Below are positions 46,555-49,064 of a stretch of DNA of 49,064 nucleotides, in pieces. Each line of letters starts with the position of its first letter. The stretch's first letter is position 1. The notes under the pieces are model-generated. The model searched no databases, had not been told where the DNA came from, and saw nothing but the letters and a program-made list of their open reading frames with translations. The translations under genes and the position numbers were made by a program. Source of the DNA: Gnetum montanum (taxonomy: Eukaryota; Streptophyta; Gnetopsida; Gnetales; Gnetaceae); contig MNCI01000970.1 in NCBI GenBank assembly GCA_015680685.1, positions 746,179-795,242 on the forward strand, in the 5' to 3' direction.

Positions 46555-47325
46555 TGATGAGCCATGATATCGCGTACGCGATATTGCATCTACCATGCGA
46601 TATCACGTCTTGCCTCATCTTCTATAAATAAGAGGCGGTGCCCTTTATTCCAGAGTAGTAAGAGTTAGACCCTTAGCCAAATTCTTGTAGTTTAGTCATT
46701 CCAGAGTTAGAATAATTCCTGTGTGCCCGCAGTAGGAGGCATAGAGTGAATGGATCTTTATTCAAGCAATTTGTACTTGAGCACACATTTGTGTACGATA
46801 ATAAAGATGAACTTTGTGATAAACCTTGCAGCATATAGATTAAGCTAATTAGTAATTAATTATTATTTGATGTTTAATGCTTTTCTAGTTAATTAATTTC
46901 TCTCTCAACCTTTAACCCTCTTAATTAAATACACTCAATAGTGCTTGGTAACCTAGTAACGATTAGTGTTTGGTAACCCCAGCAGCGTTGCACTGGTTCA
47001 AGATGTGTACGGCAAGTGGGAATGAATACTAGTGTTAGAAACATTTAGAAACTAGTTAATGAATAGTTAAGATAAATTAGCCACTTAGCTCTCTCTCCCT
47101 CTCCTTCTCTTCTTATTAGCAGAAGACATAAAAAGACAAAACATACCTCAAGCTTACTGAACCATACAACTGTGACAATACAAGTAAGTTTGGGAAGGCA
47201 ACGATTGATTAACCCTGGGTGTTCCATTAAGGCACCTAAGCACTTAGTCCTTGGAGTTCGACTAGATCACGCGTGAAACACTCATATTCGTACGGTTGAG
47301 TGTAGGGGTACGTCACCACTCATCA
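46555..47325 (+). repeat. E4 3' LTR
   Basis: It runs from TGATGAGCC to CTCATCA. U3 holds the perfect palindrome ATATCGCGTACGCGATAT (46567-46584), which is partly lost in the 5' LTR. TATAAATA is at 46623-46630. It lacks about 23 bases present in the 5' LTR near 40585-40607. Confidence 0.93.
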
Positions 47326-47942
47326 GTTAATTATAGAAAAATGGTTGTATCCTTTTCCAAATGACATGATGGTTACACTAGATTTATAAATACTCGTGAG
47401 GATTTACAAGTGAATGCATAAAGTGTAAAGTGCAATCAAGATGAAGTCTAAATATAAATTTACTCTACATCTCAGATAATTTCTTATTTTTTCTATTTTT
47501 TATATTCATATATTTAACTCTATTTTGTGGTGTTCATCCACACTATGATGTTATTTTTAAATTGTTAATCATGAACATTGTATGGAATAAATAAGAGGTA
47601 ATCAACTCATATCTAAGATAAAGAAGCTAGCATTTTTACCTACGTCTACTAAGACTCCTTAGATCTATCAAACCAATTTTAAAATTTCTTTTATGATTTT
47701 TTTAAAATTTATAACTTAGTGGTACCTAGTAGAATTAAACTTGTGACATGGGGTCGTCATGCCAAGACCCTTACTGCTAGGCTAACATCTCATCAACATG
47801 TATAATACACTCAAGCTCACATTATGGTATTTGGCTATCTATGATCTTAATAAACCTAATTTATATATGTTAATTTATATTAACATAAATTATGTATTAT
47901 TTCCTTAGATCTTGTAATTCAACATATCACAAAACTTAATCA
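47326..47942 (+). repeat. Copia-type 3' LTR, second part, with a SINE inside
   Basis: It starts with GTTAA, the E4 target duplicate, and matches the 5' LTR from about 37600 (TTCCAAATGACATG) to the end AACTTAATCA. Reading on, 47641-47792 has no counterpart in the 5' LTR and is a SINE. Confidence 0.87.
47641..47792 (-). mobile_element. tRNA-derived SINE, copy 2
   Basis: On the minus strand it has an A box TAGCCTAGCAG (complement of 47774-47784), then GTTTAATTCTACTAGG, the same body text as copy 1 at 4158-4311. It interrupts the copia 3' LTR, whose 5' partner lacks it. Target duplications are unclear. Confidence 0.82.
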
Positions 47943-48850
47943 ATAGACAATAAAAAATTTACTTTAGTCATTCTACTTGGTAAATCTTCCAAGTCTTTGT
48001 TATTGCTTGTCATTTGAAAAGCTCACATCATATGAACTCCTCATACATATGATCATCTCATTACATCCCCTCTTATCTTATTGGATGTTGTTATCCTTTC
48101 CTTTTCATAATCTAAAAATGCAATTTTTCCTATCTCCCGTGTTGAATTTCTAAGTAGTTTTCCTTTTCCTCTTTAACCTAGTTATTCCTATATTCAAATA
48201 ATTTGAGAAGAAAGATGGAAAATATCATCTTTTCTCACTTTAGTTGACTAGTTCTTCTCTTGATGGCTCCTCCTTCAATTATTTAGCAATATCCATCAAA
48301 AGGAGGCAATTTTGGACTTCACATTTCAAGGACAACTTTCTTCTTAGCAAGTGTCTATTTATTTTATCAATAAAAAAATAAAGAAAAGGCAATGTGTAGA
48401 GTTTCAAAAGCTTAGTCATCAAACATCATAGCTGAATTCATCAATCACATTGCAACTAATTTTTCATCTCCAAGAGTTCTATCTAACATTGCTAACATTT
48501 AGAAATTCATCAATACAATCAATACTCATTTTTATTCTAGCATTCACTTCTATTACACTTTTTCAAAAAGTGATAAAATGATCTAAAATATTTCAAATCA
48601 TCAACACATCTCATGTTAAATTGAATATACTATTAGAGTATACTTGCTAATTAAAGTACAATGATTAGCTTCTCAACAAATGTAGAAGATGTTAAGAAAG
48701 GTTATGACTATTTGCAAAAGATGTAACTATTTACAAGGTATAAGAAGCCCTTATCATGCCTTGTAAAGATCATAAGGAAAGTATAAGAATCATGAAAAAA
48801 AGAAAAAAATTGTAAGTCCATTAGATAAGGGAAAAAATATCTTTTAAGAC
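47943..48850. other. Unassigned AT-rich sequence
   Basis: No gene, repeat end or conserved motif is recognised. Confidence 0.5.
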
Positions 48851-49064
48851 TGATGAGCGGCGAGGTACCCCTACACTCCACCATACGAATACGAGCGTAC
48901 ACGCGCGATCCGGTCGAACTCCGTAGACTAAATGCCTTAACGCCACAAGAAACACTTAAGGTTAATCATTCGTTGTCTTCCCAGGCTTGCTTGTATGTGT
49001 CACGGTGTATGGTTAAGCAAGTCTGAGGTATGTGATTTTTTTGGTATTTTCGGCTTATCTTCTA
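48851..49064 (-). mobile_element. 3' end of an Athila-like LTR, reverse, cut by the window end
   Basis: It starts TGATGAGCGGCGAGGTACCC, the complement of the family 3' end. On the minus strand it matches 215-431 closely, with about a dozen differences and similar CG-rich text. The base string just outside is AAGAC. Confidence 0.88.

Larger units (their letters stand above)
40222..47325 (+). mobile_element. E4: Athila-like element with RT-IN deleted, in the copia 3' LTR
   Basis: LTRs 40222-41001 and 46555-47325 are flanked by GTTAA at 40217-40221 and 47326-47330, an exact duplication. The primer-binding site, gag, an intact protease active site, the post-pol region and the purine tract are present. 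RT, RNase H and integrase are absent (junction near 44463). It is the best preserved gag-protease copy here and could only have moved with proteins from a complete relative. Confidence 0.95.
37432..47942 (+). mobile_element. Ty1/copia-type element without recognisable pol, host of E4 and a SINE
   Basis: The 5' LTR is 37432-38092, followed directly by TGGTATTAGAGTTGAG, which resembles the initiator tRNA-Met site TGGTATCAGAGC of plant copia elements. The 3' LTR is split into 40050-40221 and 47326-47942 by E4. Only about 1.96 kb lies between the LTRs, and I find no copia protease, integrase or RT. It is best called a non-autonomous or internally deleted element. Flanking bases (AGTAG, ATAGA) do not form a clear target duplication. 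Confidence 0.82.

Overview
The window looks like intergenic DNA from a large, repeat-rich seed-plant nuclear genome. It is AT-rich, I find no intact host gene, rRNA, functional tRNA or CRISPR array in 49 kb, and almost everything recognisable is decayed retrotransposon. The species cannot be told from the sequence. A gymnosperm-like genome with many old insertions would fit, but that is inference.

One Ty3/gypsy family of Athila-like type dominates. Its marks are LTRs of about 0.8-0.9 kb starting TGATGA and ending CTCATCA, a primer-binding site resembling the tRNA-Asp type TGGCGCCGTTGCCGGGGA, pol order PR-RT-RH-IN, an RT motif close to VFMDD.S.YG, and a purine tract CATGGGGGTA before the 3' LTR. 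Copies: E1 (6897-17696, +), E2 (18406-34256, +), E3 (23478-32535, +, nested in E2), E4 (40222-47325, +), a minus-strand pol remnant E5 (3180-4790), a minus-strand solo LTR (16162-16978) inside the 3' LTR of E1, and LTR fragments at both window ends in opposite orientations (1-431 +, 48851-49064 -).

Other elements: a Ty1/copia-type element with LTRs 37432-38092 and 40050-40221 + 47326-47942, whose 3' LTR was split by E4 (GTTAA target duplication) and also carries a SINE; two copies of one tRNA-derived SINE (4158-4311 + and about 47641-47792 -); and a Tat-like gypsy integrase remnant (35610-36680, +).

Layout: 1-6896 old decayed repeats; 6897-17696 E1; 17697-18400 spacer; 18401-34261 E2 with E3 inside; 34262-37431 old sequence with the Tat-like integrase; 37432-47942 the copia element with E4 and a SINE inside; 47943-49064 spacer and an LTR fragment. 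Insertion order follows from the nesting: copia before E4, E2 before E3, E1 before its solo LTR.

No element is autonomous. E1 and E3 keep gag to IN but with many stops, and with catalytic substitutions in RT (both) and IN (E3). E2 and E4 keep gag, protease and the 3' region but have lost the whole RT-RH-IN block at different breakpoints. The best leads are the recurrent TAG stops at old CAG/TGG codons (a CHG-methylation decay signature), the exchange of U3 promoter modules between copies (GATATC palindromes against 33-45 bp tandem repeats), the conserved non-coding post-pol block, a variant CCHC knuckle in Gag, an unrecognised reading frame in the copia element, and a likely assembly artefact at 45465-45558. 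I found no convincing new gene system.
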